From: Treponema sp. UBA792
GTDB lineage: Bacteria > Spirochaetota > Spirochaetia > Treponematales > Treponemataceae
Assembly (NCBI GenBank): GCA_002296965.1
Contig: DBIW01000037.1
Coordinates: 1 to 58,442 of the forward strand
Reading direction: 5' to 3'
Length of the DNA: 58,442 bases
Shown: one piece after another, positions 13,281-22,388 of the stretch
How the letters are laid out: each line of letters begins with the position of its first letter
How positions within the stretch are numbered: position 1 is the stretch's first letter
Translations under genes and position numbers: made by a program
The notes under the pieces: generated by a model
The model's database searches: none
Seen by the model: only the letters and a program-made list of their open reading frames with translations
Told to the model about the DNA's origin: nothing

Positions 13281-14855
13281 CTACGCAAAAAGTTCCGTCG
13301 TCTTGAGCCATTCCGCGGCCGCAGTCGCCTCGCCGTCAAGAGCACGGTCGTCCTGAACAAACGCGCTGAATTTCCTCACCTCGTCATGAACTTTCCTTGT
13401 GAACGGCGAGAAATCATCCTTGCCGCAGAGATCGACGGCCTGCATCGCGGCAAGAAGATGTGTTCCGAACTGAAGATACACAAGCTCAATCTGCTCGGCG
13501 AATTTCCGCGCGCTTATTGTTCCCATGGAAACCTTGTCCTGATTCAGCGCCTCCGTAGGATGCGACGTAAGGCTTACAGGGAAACAGTAGCTCATCACCT
13601 CGCCGCGGATTGCGGAAATCGTAATCTGAGCCGCCTTGAATCCGAGCCTGAGGCCCGCGCGCGGATCATCATCCGCCGTGAACGGTATGAGATTTTCGGT
13701 AAGTCCGTTGAATTTTCCGTCGATTATGACTTCCGCCTGTTTGTCCGAAAGATCGGAAATATTGGCAAGCGCGGTTCTCATATAGTCGCACGCGGCGCAG
13801 ATATGTCCGCCATAGAAATTCCCAGTATTGTAAAGACGGCCCGCATCAATGTCCACAAGAGGATTGTCATTTGCGGAATTCAGCTCCTCGGTAATCCAGG
13901 CGCGCGCAACCTCAAGCGTGTCGCGGTAGACTCCGTTGATCTGCGGAGCGCAGCGGATTGAGTATCTGTCCTGAATTTTGTTCTCCTGCTTTTTGTAGCC
14001 TTTTCCGTCAAGAGCCTCAATCTGACTTTTAAGGAATTCCTCGTATTTGTAGACACGTTTTGAATCCTTGATGATGTTATAGATATATGCGGCGCTGCTG
14101 CACTGTCCTTTGTGGTTCTTTATCTCGCTGACCTTGGCCACAAACGGAGTGTCCTTTCCATGTGTGATTTCCGAAGTGACCGCCGTAAGGAAATCGGAAA
14201 TTTTCGCAAGACGTTCGGCCTTTTTCCAGGCAAGGCTGGCGACCGCAGTCATCACGGAAGTTCCGTTCATAATCGCAAGACCTTCCTTTGCCTCAAGCGG
14301 AAGCGGCTCAATTCCCTCAGCCTTCAGAGCCTCCGCCGCGGGAACAACCTTTCCCTTGTAGTAGACATCGCGCTGCCCCATAATCACCGCGCCAAGATAC
14401 GAAAGCGGTGTAAGATCCCCGGATGCGCCGACAGAACCCAGCTGAGGAATCACAGGAATAATGTCCCTGTTCAAAAGCGCGACGAGCATATCCGCAAGCT
14501 CCGGACGTATGGCTGAATGTCCGCCCTTCACGTTGCCGTTGAGCCGGCAGAGGACAACAGCCCTTCCCGTCTCGTGGTCGAATTTTGCGCCGAGACCGAT
14601 TCCGTGATAGGTCACAATATCACGCTGAAGCTCGCCCGCCTTCTCGACGCTTATCTGGTTTGCGCATGAATCGCCGAAATCCGTTGTGACTCCATAGGTC
14701 GGAACGCCGGTCTTGATATAATCAATCAGGAATTTTCTGGATTTTTCAAGCAGGGCACGGAACGACTTGTCGTCCGGAAGACGGATTTCCTCTTTTTTAT
14801 AGGCAACATCACAGACATCCTCTATGGAGAGATTCTCACCGTTAATTGTTTTCAT
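13281..14855 (-). CDS. hutH: Histidine/aromatic amino acid ammonia-lyase
   Basis: A 524-residue MIO-dependent lyase. The self-processing triad A144-S145-G146 lies in G-S-V-G-A-S-G-D-L-T-P and forms the methylideneimidazolone electrophile. Y54 in the 'YGVTTDFG' loop and H84 in 'TYHGIGLG' line the active site. Histidine ammonia-lyase converts histidine to urocanate and ammonia. No other hut genes are present here, so histidine degradation beyond urocanate is not supported by this window. Tyrosine lyase activity cannot be excluded from sequence reading alone. It has a ribosome site (AAGAGG nine bases upstream) and lies 34 bases after the DUF1846 gene on the same strand. Confidence 0.88.
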   Translation of the reverse strand: MKTINGENLSIEDVCDVAYKKEEIRLPDDKSFRALLEKSRKFLIDYIKTGVPTYGVTTDFGDSCANQISVEKAGELQRDIVTYHGIGLGAKFDHETGRAVVLCRLNGNVKGGHSAIRPELADMLVALLNRDIIPVIPQLGSVGASGDLTPLSYLGAVIMGQRDVYYKGKVVPAAEALKAEGIEPLPLEAKEGLAIMNGTSVMTAVASLAWKKAERLAKISDFLTAVTSEITHGKDTPFVAKVSEIKNHKGQCSSAAYIYNIIKDSKRVYKYEEFLKSQIEALDGKGYKKQENKIQDRYSIRCAPQINGVYRDTLEVARAWITEELNSANDNPLVDIDAGRLYNTGNFYGGHICAACDYMRTALANISDLSDKQAEVIIDGKFNGLTENLIPFTADDDPRAGLRLGFKAAQITISAIRGEVMSYCFPVSLTSHPTEALNQDKVSMGTISARKFAEQIELVYLQFGTHLLAAMQAVDLCGKDDFSPFTRKVHDEVRKFSAFVQDDRALDGEATAAAEWLKTTELFA

Positions 14856-14889
14856 TTTTATATACCTCTTTTTATTGCGGCTTATTTTT

Positions 14890-16365
14890 CTATAAGCTCT
14901 TTGTTTTCTTTTTTACAGGCTCGCAGGTCACATCAACGCCAAGTTTCTTGAATATTTTCCTGTCAACTTCTGAAAGAAGAACCGTTGTATGAACCTGACA
15001 GCCGTTGAGTTTGGGCAGCTGCTCCAATGCAAGCCTGGCGTTTCCGTCATTCACCGAAAGCGTCGCAAGCGTCACCAGAACCTCGTCCGTGTGAAGCCTG
15101 GGATTGTTTCCACGCAGATATTTTATCTTCATGTTCTGAATCGGCTCCACGACAGACTCCGGAATAAGCCGCTCGCCGTGGTCAAGTCCGGCAAGATATT
15201 TGACAGCATTCAGTATAAGCGCCGCGCTTGTTCCCATCCTGTCCGAAGTCTCAGAGGTGATTACCGTTCCGTCCTGAAGCTCTATTGCGGCGCACGGAAG
15301 TCCGCTTGCGGATGCACGCTCCTTCGCCGCCACGGTGACCTTTCTGTCGGCAGTAGATATTTTTGACTGGCGCATAAGCAGCTCCAGTTTGTAGACCTCA
15401 TTCTCGTCCCCGCAGTTTTCGGCAAGATTCCCCAGCGCGGTGTAATAACGGCGTATTATCTCCTGACGGCTTGCCTCGCGGCAGATTTCGTCATCAATTA
15501 TGCAGAATCCGGCCATATTAACGCCCATGTCCGTGGGTGACTGATAGGGATTCTCGCCGAAAATTCCCTCGAAAATCGCATTGAGCACCGGGAATATCTC
15601 GATGTCGCGGTTGTAATTCACCGTTGTCTGACCATAAGCCTCAAGGTGATACGGATCTATCATGTTCACGTCATTCAGATCAACGGTCGCGGCTTCGTAG
15701 GCAAGGTTCACCGGGTGTTTAAGCGGAAGATTCCACACAGGAAACGTCTCATACTTCGCATAACCGGCCTTTATTCCGCGCTTGCTGTCATTGTAAAGCT
15801 GGCTGAGGCAGGTCGCCATTTTTCCACTGCCGGGACCAGGCGCTGTGACCACGACGAGCGGCCGTGTCGTCTCGATATAATCATTTTTTCCGAATCCGTC
15901 GTCGCTGTCTATAAGTCCCACATTCGACGGATAGCCTTCAATCGGATAGTGGAAATATGTCTTTATCTGCATTTTCTCAAGCTTCTGCCTGAAAGTGTCC
16001 GCCGCGGACTGCCCCTTGTAATGGGTTATGACAACTCCGCTGACCATAAGACTACGGCTCTGAAATTCATCTCGGAGACGCAGGACATCCATATCGTAGG
16101 TTATGCCCAAATCCCCGCGGATCTTGTTTTTCTCTATATCAACCGCGCTTATTACAATTATGATTTCCGCGCAGTCGGCAAGCTGCATGAGCATTTTGAG
16201 CTTTGAATCGGGTTCAAAACCGGGAAGAACACGGGAAGCATGATAATCATCAAAAAGCTTTCCGCCGAATTCAAGATAAAGCTTGTCTCCGAATTTATCT
16301 ATCCGTTCCTTTATGTGCTCCGACTGAATTCTAAGATACTTCTCGTTGTCAAATCCTTTCTGCAT
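14890..16365 (-). CDS. DUF1846 family protein (UPF0371)
   Basis: A 491-residue cytosolic protein with clear DUF1846 hallmarks: 'KLYLEFGGKLFDDYHASRVLPGF' near the start, 'VVTAPGPGSGKMATCLSQ', and 'SPTDMGVNMAGF'. The biochemical role is unknown; the P-G-S-G-K-M element looks like a nucleotide-binding loop. I chose the ATG at 16365 because family members begin a few residues before 'NEKYL'. An in-frame ATG 30 bases earlier is possible. A -10-like TTTTAT ends six bases before the chosen ATG, with no Shine-Dalgarno site. It is probably the first gene of the unit with hutH. Confidence 0.85.
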   Translation of the reverse strand: MQKGFDNEKYLRIQSEHIKERIDKFGDKLYLEFGGKLFDDYHASRVLPGFEPDSKLKMLMQLADCAEIIIVISAVDIEKNKIRGDLGITYDMDVLRLRDEFQSRSLMVSGVVITHYKGQSAADTFRQKLEKMQIKTYFHYPIEGYPSNVGLIDSDDGFGKNDYIETTRPLVVVTAPGPGSGKMATCLSQLYNDSKRGIKAGYAKYETFPVWNLPLKHPVNLAYEAATVDLNDVNMIDPYHLEAYGQTTVNYNRDIEIFPVLNAIFEGIFGENPYQSPTDMGVNMAGFCIIDDEICREASRQEIIRRYYTALGNLAENCGDENEVYKLELLMRQSKISTADRKVTVAAKERASASGLPCAAIELQDGTVITSETSDRMGTSAALILNAVKYLAGLDHGERLIPESVVEPIQNMKIKYLRGNNPRLHTDEVLVTLATLSVNDGNARLALEQLPKLNGCQVHTTVLLSEVDRKIFKKLGVDVTCEPVKKKTKSL

Positions 16366-16451
16366 AACGGGATAAAAGTTTAACACTTTTAGCATTTTGG
16401 AACAAGCGCAGATAAATCCGAATATGACAGGCCGGAACTTATGCCTCCGCT

Positions 16452-17063
16452 TCAGTCCGCCAAAGAAAAATCGGAAGCAGGATGTCCGCAGACCGGACAG
16501 ACAAAACCGTCAGGAAGCTCGTCGCCTTCGTATACATATCCGCATACATTGCAGACCCAGCGTTTTTTTCCGCCGGATTTCGCGGCAGGCTTCGGCTTTA
16601 CGTTCCTGTGGTAAAAGGCGTAAGTCATGGATTCATCGGAATTCAGAACCTTGGATTCGGTGACGGAACAGATGAACATTCCGTGGCTTCCAAGATCCAC
16701 ATACTGCGACACTTTCAGCGACATGAACGAATTTACATACCTGTCAAGGACAACCAAACCGTTCTCCGATCGACAAAGCGTTTCTCCGGCGAATTTATCG
16801 GCATCGCGCCCGCTGGAAAATCCGAATTTCTCGAAAACGGAGAACGGAGCCTCGACTGTAAGACAGTTCACGTTCAGAATTCCCGTTTTCCGCACGGTCT
16901 CATAGGAATATCCCCGCCGATTCATGCAGACTGAAACCGCAAGCGGAGAATCCGCGGCCTGAATAACGGTGTTCACAATCATTCCGTTGTCCCTTGTGCC
17001 GTCGTTTGTAGTCACAACGTAAAGTCCGTACCCGATGCTGTAAAGTGCCTTTGGATCTGTCAT
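16452..17063 (-). CDS. Flavin reductase-rubredoxin fusion (high-molecular-weight rubredoxin type)
   Basis: A 203-residue protein with two parts. Residues 1-150 are a flavin-reductase-like FMN domain starting 'LYSIGYGLYVVTT'. Residues 165-203 are a rubredoxin with two metal knuckles, C-N-V-C-G and C-P-V-C-G, plus the conserved 'GYVYEGDELPDGFVCP'. The same architecture is known from Hrb of Moorella, which passes electrons from NAD(P)H to flavodiiron proteins that remove oxygen or NO. An anaerobe would use it in oxidative stress defence. An AGGAGA site precedes the ATG. Its upstream region has unusual repeats. No flavodiiron gene adjoins. Confidence 0.88.
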   Translation of the reverse strand: MTDPKALYSIGYGLYVVTTNDGTRDNGMIVNTVIQAADSPLAVSVCMNRRGYSYETVRKTGILNVNCLTVEAPFSVFEKFGFSSGRDADKFAGETLCRSENGLVVLDRYVNSFMSLKVSQYVDLGSHGMFICSVTESKVLNSDESMTYAFYHRNVKPKPAAKSGGKKRWVCNVCGYVYEGDELPDGFVCPVCGHPASDFSLAD

Positions 17064-17119
17064 GTCTTCTCCTATAAAAAGTCAATGAGGAAACATCAGT
17101 TTCCGATTTGACTTTGTAA

Positions 17120-17170
17120 GTTGTTTCGCAACGAAGTGAACTCGCAACGCAAGCTTCCAGCGGAAACAAC
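17120..17170 (-). repeat. Nested repeats upstream of the rubredoxin gene
   Basis: GTTGTTTC (17120-17127) and GAAACAAC (17163-17170) are an exact inverted repeat. Between them TCGCAACG occurs twice (17126-17133, 17142-17149), 16 bases apart. This could be a folded 5' leader or an operator for the gene at 16452-17063. Confidence 0.45.
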
Positions 17171-17254
17171 AGCTGATAAAAAACGAAAAGAATTCCGGCT
17201 GAAGACAGTCGCTATAACTCAAATATAACAAATCCAAATGCGGGCGGCAAAAAA

Positions 17255-17284
17255 AACGGCACGGAGAGAATTCTCCATGCCGTT
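17255..17284 (-). terminator. Terminator of the 337-aa lipoprotein gene
   Basis: AACGGCA/TGCCGTT and GGAGA/TCTCC form a long nearly perfect stem. On the minus strand a run of T follows it directly. Confidence 0.88.
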
Positions 17285-17324
17285 CCGTCAGAAATCCGGA
17301 TCAGTTCGCACTGACCAGCGCAGC

Positions 17325-18338
17325 TTATTTTGCGATTTTAAGGAATGCGCCTGACGCTCCGTCAAACACATCGTAGAAAATCTGAATTGAAGTTCCCTCC
17401 ACCGCGTCAACAGTAATCGGAACCTCGACGGAAGCCTCGATAAGCTCACCGGCCTTTACATTCTCTGCAAGGACCTTGAATTTCGTGTCATTGTCATTGC
17501 TAACAAGGTCACGCCACCAGCCTACAGCGGCCGTATTCTCGACAAGCGTGAACTTAATCTGCGGAATGTCCCTGTCGGAAGTTCCCTTGTATTTGATTGT
17601 GACCGTATCGCCGGCTTTAGGCAGATCGTTTCCGAATGCTGATGTAAGGTCGATTATAGCCTGATAGTTGGCGATGTTTCCGTTGTTGTCAAGGTTCGGT
17701 CCGAGATTGATCAGAGCCGCCACATTCTGAAGCTCGATGGCAAAATTCTTTGCACCGCGCGGAGCCACCTCGTTTGATGTGTCAGTTGTCTCCGCAACAC
17801 GCTCAAAGGTAAGATTTGCGGCCTTTCCGTTCTGGGAACCATAAGCGAGCTGCAATGTGAGCTTTCCTTTTACAGGCTTGTCAATCACATAGGTGAAGTG
17901 ACCTTCAAAAGGAACTCCGGCCTTCACATCAACACCAAATCCCTGATCCTTGTCGGCATCCGCATTCAGAACTGTCCAGTAGTTTGCGGCGGGGCTTGTA
18001 TCGACAAGATTGCACATAACAAAGTCCAGATCTATGTCAGAAGTCGCCTTATAGTAAACCTCGATTGTGTCTCCGGCCTGCGGCTTGTCCGCCTTGATGA
18101 ATGAAGTGAAGTCCGCATTGTTCTGATAGTCAGATTTTCCTTTCTCACCGTACTGGTTCGGAAGGAATGAGAATTTAGCTCCGGAATCGATCAGATCAAC
18201 AGTATATGTCCTTGGATGTGGAACGGACGGAGCTGTAGCTCCTCCCTTGTTGCCTGAAGCAGCTCCTGTAGAAGCGCATCCTGAAAGAATCATTCCGCAG
18301 AGCGCGGCCGCAGCGGAAAATGCAAAAATCTTTTTCAT
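17325..18338 (-). CDS. Lipoprotein with two tandem homologous domains
   Basis: A 337-residue lipoprotein with a clear lipobox (L-S-G-C, Cys21). I do not recognise the family. Two copies of a roughly 140-residue beta-rich domain follow, about 44-183 and 195-336. Matching landmarks are 'F-T-S-F-I-K-A-D-K-P-Q-A-G-D-T-I' against 'L-T-S-A-F-G-N-D-L-P-K-A-G-D-T-V', then 'YYKATSDIDLDFVMCNLV' against 'KYKGTSDRDIPQIKFTLV'. Next come an aromatic 'NYWTVL' or 'GWWRDL', and 'VKAGVPFEG' against 'VKAGELIEA'. The pattern suggests jelly-roll, carbohydrate-binding-like modules, which is an inference from texture only. It has its own terminator and a neighbouring, smaller lipoprotein gene. Confidence 0.7.
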   Translation of the reverse strand: MKKIFAFSAAAALCGMILSGCASTGAASGNKGGATAPSVPHPRTYTVDLIDSGAKFSFLPNQYGEKGKSDYQNNADFTSFIKADKPQAGDTIEVYYKATSDIDLDFVMCNLVDTSPAANYWTVLNADADKDQGFGVDVKAGVPFEGHFTYVIDKPVKGKLTLQLAYGSQNGKAANLTFERVAETTDTSNEVAPRGAKNFAIELQNVAALINLGPNLDNNGNIANYQAIIDLTSAFGNDLPKAGDTVTIKYKGTSDRDIPQIKFTLVENTAAVGWWRDLVSNDNDTKFKVLAENVKAGELIEASVEVPITVDAVEGTSIQIFYDVFDGASGAFLKIAK

Positions 18339-18386
18339 CTAAACCTCCTAATGTTGCATGAAAGAGAATTATACGATTATAACAGA

Positions 18387-18420
18387 AAAGGACGGAATCC
18401 TCAAAAGAATTCCGCCTTTT
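18387..18420 (-). terminator. Terminator of the 205-aa lipoprotein gene
   Basis: AAAAGGACGGAAT pairs with ATTCCGCCTTTT with one bulged base. It lies just past the stop codon at 18431, with T-rich sequence within the stem end. Confidence 0.75.
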
Positions 18421-18430
18421 ACAGTCTGGT

Positions 18431-19048
18431 TTATTTGCTCCAGATAATTGAATGGATTGTGAACGTGAACGGAGCCGGCGTCGTATTGTTGCACAATGCG
18501 ACGGCCTTCATGTTTTTATACAGAGAAAGAGGACTGAAGCTGTATGTGTCTCCGTTAAAATAAACGGTCACTTCCTCCTCATCCCATTCGCCCTCATAGT
18601 CGCGGTAGCTGTAGCCGATGCAGTTTTTGCCCTGCCCGTCAGGTCCTCCGCTTCCGCCCCATGAGCTTTCAGCATCTTTTGAAAGTTTTGTCACAAATTT
18701 TTTCTGTCCCTCAAAATCTGATGTGACGGTCACTATCATCTGCGTCATGTTCTTGAATTTAGGATCATTGTACGGCACGGGAACAAGAATCTGTGAATAG
18801 TTGCCAAGATAAGTCACCGTAAGGGAACCGTCATCATTCAGGACAAGAACGGAATCCTCCTCGCCGGGAGTCGTAACCTTCGCAAGATCCATGACATAGC
18901 GGCTGTCATCCTCCTCATAGTTTCCGACAACAACAATTTCCTCCGGCGAGACCGGCTCATCCGCCGCAGAAGTTTTATTTGAAGCGCAGCCGGACATGAT
19001 TCCGCACAATGCAGCCGCAAGACCGGCAGCCATCCAAGATTTTTTCAC
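18431..19048 (-). CDS. Small lipoprotein of unknown function
   Basis: A 205-residue lipoprotein (lipobox M-S-G-C, Cys21). Its signal region (A-L-C-G-I-M-S-G-C-A-S) is very like that of the neighbouring 337-residue lipoprotein, which suggests they are related or co-evolving. The mature part is acidic and Ser/Gly/Asn-rich, with beta-strand texture and a final 'FTFTIHSIIWSK' strand, as seen at the end of carbohydrate-binding jelly rolls. A glycine-rich loop (S-S-W-G-G-S-G-G-P-D-G-Q-G-K) sits at about residue 130. There is a TATGTT-poor but SD-containing (GGAGG) start. A role in binding glycans at the cell surface is a guess. Confidence 0.6.
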   Translation of the reverse strand: MKKSWMAAGLAAALCGIMSGCASNKTSAADEPVSPEEIVVVGNYEEDDSRYVMDLAKVTTPGEEDSVLVLNDDGSLTVTYLGNYSQILVPVPYNDPKFKNMTQMIVTVTSDFEGQKKFVTKLSKDAESSWGGSGGPDGQGKNCIGYSYRDYEGEWDEEEVTVYFNGDTYSFSPLSLYKNMKAVALCNNTTPAPFTFTIHSIIWSK

Positions 19049-19182
19049 AACATACCTCCAGAATTTCCGTGTTTTTTGATATTTAAAGGATTATATTACA
19101 GAATTTCCCAAAATCAAGAATATTTTGAAAATATAGGGAGATTCCTGTATTCAAACGGTTTTCTCTCTGATATTATTTCAAC

Positions 19183-20460
19183 ATGAAAATAGAAACAAAA
19201 TGCCTTCATTCCGGTTATCAGCCGAAAAACGGCGAACCGTGTCAGATCCCGATCGTACAGAGTACGACCTACCGTTTTGATTCGTGCGACCATGTTGCCG
19301 CCCTGTTCGACAAGCCGACCGAATTCATGTATTCCAGATTCGCAAATCCCACCTGCGATGCCGTGGAGAAAAAAATAGCGGATCTTGAGGGCGGAGTCGG
19401 ATGCATGCTGACCTCAAGCGGCCAGGCGGCATCGCTTCTTTCTATTCTGAACCTGTGTTCTGCCGGAGACAGCTTTATCGCCTGTGCCGCAATATATGGC
19501 GGCACGGTCAATCTTTTCGGATTCACGCTGAAAAAGCTCGGAATCGAATGTATCTGGGTGGATGCGGACGCTTCATACGATGAAATTTGCGCCGCCTTCA
19601 AGCCGAACACCAAAGCGGTTTTCGGAGAGACAATCGCAAACCCGGCGCTTACGGTCTTTGACTTCGAAACCTGGGCAAAGGCTGCTCACGACAAAAATGT
19701 CCCTCTCATTATAGACAATACTTTTGCCACGCCGGTTCTGTGCCGTCCGTTCGAGTGGGGCGCAGACATTGTTATCCATTCCACGACAAAATATCTGGAC
19801 GGACACGCTGTTCAGGGCGGAGGAGCCATTGTTGACAGCGGAAAATTCGACTGGGAGAAAGCGCATAAAGCCACCGGTCATTTTGCCGATTTTGTTGAGC
19901 CGGACGAAAGCTATCATGGACTTGTCTACACAAAGGACTTCGGAAACATGGCATACATTGTCAAGGCAAGGACGCAGCTCATGCGCGATTTCGGCTGCTA
20001 TATGTCGGCCCAGAGCGCATTCTACCTGAATATGGGTCTTGAGACTCTTCCGGTACGCATGAAACGTTACTGCGAGAATGCGGAGAAGGCCGCGGCGCAT
20101 TTCAAGAAAAGCGGAAAAATAGCATCTGTATCATATCCGGGGCTTGAAGGAGACAGATATTTTGAGCGTGCTAAAAAATATCTTCCGGACGGAACCTGCG
20201 GGGTAATCACAATCAGCATAAAGGGAGGCCGCTCCGCCGCCGTAAGGTTCATGGACGCGCTGAAACTTGCAAGCGACGAGGTCCATGTCGCCGACATCAG
20301 GACCTGCGTTCTGCATCCGGCAAGCTCCACGCACAGGCAGCTTACGGACGAGCAGCTTGTCGCGGCCGGAATCGACGGAGGAATGGTCAGATTCAGCTGC
20401 GGACTTGAAAACATCGATGACATAATCGAGGACATCGACAGAGGTCTTGCGGCCGTCTGA
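19183..20460 (+). CDS. metY: O-acetylhomoserine sulfhydrylase
   Basis: A 425-residue fold-type I PLP enzyme of the Cys/Met metabolism family. The length and sequence ('TKCLHSGYQPKNGEPCQIPI', 'HSTTKYLDGH' with the PLP lysine, 'HPASSTHRQL') point to O-acetylhomoserine sulfhydrylase. It makes homocysteine directly from O-acetylhomoserine and sulfide. The shorter cystathionine gamma-synthase is less likely. It is a second sulfide-fixing enzyme besides CysK, but I see no CymR-like box in its promoter. TATTAT (19171-19176) ends six bases before the ATG, and there is no Shine-Dalgarno site, so translation may be leaderless. A strong terminator follows. Confidence 0.92.
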   Translation: MKIETKCLHSGYQPKNGEPCQIPIVQSTTYRFDSCDHVAALFDKPTEFMYSRFANPTCDAVEKKIADLEGGVGCMLTSSGQAASLLSILNLCSAGDSFIACAAIYGGTVNLFGFTLKKLGIECIWVDADASYDEICAAFKPNTKAVFGETIANPALTVFDFETWAKAAHDKNVPLIIDNTFATPVLCRPFEWGADIVIHSTTKYLDGHAVQGGGAIVDSGKFDWEKAHKATGHFADFVEPDESYHGLVYTKDFGNMAYIVKARTQLMRDFGCYMSAQSAFYLNMGLETLPVRMKRYCENAEKAAAHFKKSGKIASVSYPGLEGDRYFERAKKYLPDGTCGVITISIKGGRSAAVRFMDALKLASDEVHVADIRTCVLHPASSTHRQLTDEQLVAAGIDGGMVRFSCGLENIDDIIEDIDRGLAAV

Positions 20461-20504
20461 CATAACAGCCGGAGCACGGCGCACAAACCAGAACAAAACC
20501 GCCA

Positions 20505-20543
20505 GCCATGTCCCTTCGAAAATTCCGCGGACATGGCATTTTT
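20505..20543 (+). terminator. Terminator of metY
   Basis: GCCATGTCC and GGACATGGC form a 9-bp stem (20505-20513, 20529-20537), followed by ATTTTTC. Confidence 0.85.
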
Positions 20544-20562
20544 CTACAATATAACACTTTAA

Positions 20563-20591
20563 TTGACAGCATATTTTATCGTCGTTATAAT
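20563..20591 (+). promoter_or_regulatory. Consensus promoter of ptsI, leaderless geometry
   Basis: A perfect TTGACA (20563-20568), a 17-base spacer and a perfect TATAAT (20586-20591). The ATG at 20598 is six bases on, so transcription should start at or next to its A. Confidence 0.9.
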
Positions 20592-20597
20592 CTGCGT

Positions 20598-22313
20598 ATG
20601 GAAGTCATCCTTGGTATACCGGCCGCCGGAGGCACCGGAATCGGAACCGCATTCGTGATTCCCGCTCCCGTAAAACGCGCAATCTCCCAGCATCACATAA
20701 AAATAGATGAACTGAACAAAGGATGGAACCGCTTTGAGCTTGCCGTTCAGACAGTGATTCAGGAACTTACGGATCACCTTGAGACGCTTTCAGCTGACTC
20801 AAAAAAAGACAAAATCCAGCGCGAGGTGTTCGACACTTATATTCTCATGCTCAGCGATCCTGTATTCAAAAAGGAGCTTGAGGATTTTTACCGCAAGGAA
20901 CTGTTCAACATAGAATATTCCGTTCAGCGCAAGGCGGAGGAATATGCGTCGAAGCTCCGCCAGGCAGGAAATTATTACCTTTCGGAACGCGCCCAGGACA
21001 TAACCGACATTTTCGGGCGCGTTCTTGACGAAATGCTTGACATCCATCCGTTTGACATAACACGTGTTCCGGACGGTTCGGTTATAATGGCCACATCGCT
21101 CAGTTCATCTGACACAATCGTGCTCTCAAAACGCAAGATCGCCGGTCTCGCGCTTTCTGAAGGAGGAGTCTCCAGTCACGTGGTGATTCTTGCCCGCAAC
21201 TACGGAATTCCGACCGTAGTAGGACTTGAGGACATAACAAAAAAAGTCCGGACAGGCGAGACGGTAATCGTGGACGGAAATTCCGCAGAAATTCTTGTGA
21301 ATCCGGACCGACATACGGTAGATGAATACAAGGTGAAAATCCGTGAGGAATATGAGCACAAGCTCTCGCTCAAAAAATTCCTTCATCTTCCGGCGGCGAC
21401 AAAGGACGGAACCGAATTCAAGCTGTACGCAAACATCGGAACTCCGGAAGAAGCCGCAACCGCCCTTGCGGAAGGCGCAGACGGAATCGGTCTTTTCAGG
21501 ACAGAATTCCTGTTCATGAGCCAGTCCGGAGCATCGCAGAACACCTCGGCCCGTTCGGTAAGCGAGGAGACCCAGTTTGAAGCCTACAGATATGTTCTCG
21601 AAAAAATGGGTGACAAGCCCGTTACAATCAGAACGCTCGATGCCGGCGGAGACAAGCTCATAAATTCCGTTGATATTCCGGTCCTCATGGAAAAAAATCC
21701 GCTGATGGGTCTGCGCGCGGTAAGGTTAAGCCTCGCCTGTCCGCAGGTCTTCAAGACGCAGCTCCGCGCGCTCTACAGGGCAAGCGTCTACGGAAATCTA
21801 AAAATCATGCTTCCGCTGATTACAGGCGTAGATCAAGTGAAGCAGTGCATTCAGGCGGTGAACACGGTCAAAGAGGAACTGAAAAACGAGAACATCCCAT
21901 TCAAAGATGACGTTCCTCTGGGAATCATGATAGAAACCGCCGCCGCCGCACTTATTTCGGACTGCCTTGCAAAGACAAGCGACTTTTTCTCGCTGGGAAC
22001 AAACGACCTCACGCAGTACACGCTCGGAGTTGACAGGGAGAATCAGCACGTCGCGCAGATATACAACGAATTCAGCCTTGCTGTGCTGAGACTGATTCAG
22101 ATGACGATAACATCCGCCAGAAATCAGGGAATTCCTCTGTCCGTATGCGGAGAAATGGCCGGAAAGGACGACAGCGTGATGGTTCTTGCGGGAATGGGAA
22201 TCCGGCACCTGAGCATGAGTCCCAAGCTTATCTCCGGCACAAAAGAGCTTCTGTCAAGATTCACGATTCAGGAACTTGAGGCAATATCCGCAAAACACCT
22301 TAACGGATTCTGA
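20598..22313 (+). CDS. ptsI: Phosphoenolpyruvate-protein phosphotransferase (PTS enzyme I)
   Basis: A 571-residue enzyme I, which takes phosphate from PEP to HPr at the head of the sugar phosphotransferase system. The phosphorylated histidine is H194 in G-G-V-S-S-H-V-V-I-L. The C-terminal PEP-binding part shows 'LFRTEFLFM', 'TLDAGGDK', 'MIETAAAALI' and 'SLGTNDLTQY'. The family begins with the 'ILGIPAAGGTGIGTA' segment, so the ATG at 20598 is the start. An in-frame ATG 90 bases earlier lies inside the metY terminator. The consensus promoter leaves no room for a Shine-Dalgarno site. No HPr gene adjoins; a PTS IIA gene lies at 27791. Function may be regulatory as much as transport. Confidence 0.93.
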   Translation: MEVILGIPAAGGTGIGTAFVIPAPVKRAISQHHIKIDELNKGWNRFELAVQTVIQELTDHLETLSADSKKDKIQREVFDTYILMLSDPVFKKELEDFYRKELFNIEYSVQRKAEEYASKLRQAGNYYLSERAQDITDIFGRVLDEMLDIHPFDITRVPDGSVIMATSLSSSDTIVLSKRKIAGLALSEGGVSSHVVILARNYGIPTVVGLEDITKKVRTGETVIVDGNSAEILVNPDRHTVDEYKVKIREEYEHKLSLKKFLHLPAATKDGTEFKLYANIGTPEEAATALAEGADGIGLFRTEFLFMSQSGASQNTSARSVSEETQFEAYRYVLEKMGDKPVTIRTLDAGGDKLINSVDIPVLMEKNPLMGLRAVRLSLACPQVFKTQLRALYRASVYGNLKIMLPLITGVDQVKQCIQAVNTVKEELKNENIPFKDDVPLGIMIETAAAALISDCLAKTSDFFSLGTNDLTQYTLGVDRENQHVAQIYNEFSLAVLRLIQMTITSARNQGIPLSVCGEMAGKDDSVMVLAGMGIRHLSMSPKLISGTKELLSRFTIQELEAISAKHLNGF

Positions 22314-22388
22314 AAACGCCGGAACCGCCCGGACGGAGAGTTTTATTCCCCGGCAAGCCAGCCGGAGACTGTTCATTGAGGAAATTTT

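Noticed and set aside
19081..19182. CymR-like box before metY
   Set aside because: No CCTA...TAGG spaced palindrome was found in this stretch.
20508..20597. Upstream start for ptsI
   Set aside because: It begins inside the metY terminator and upstream of the consensus ptsI promoter.
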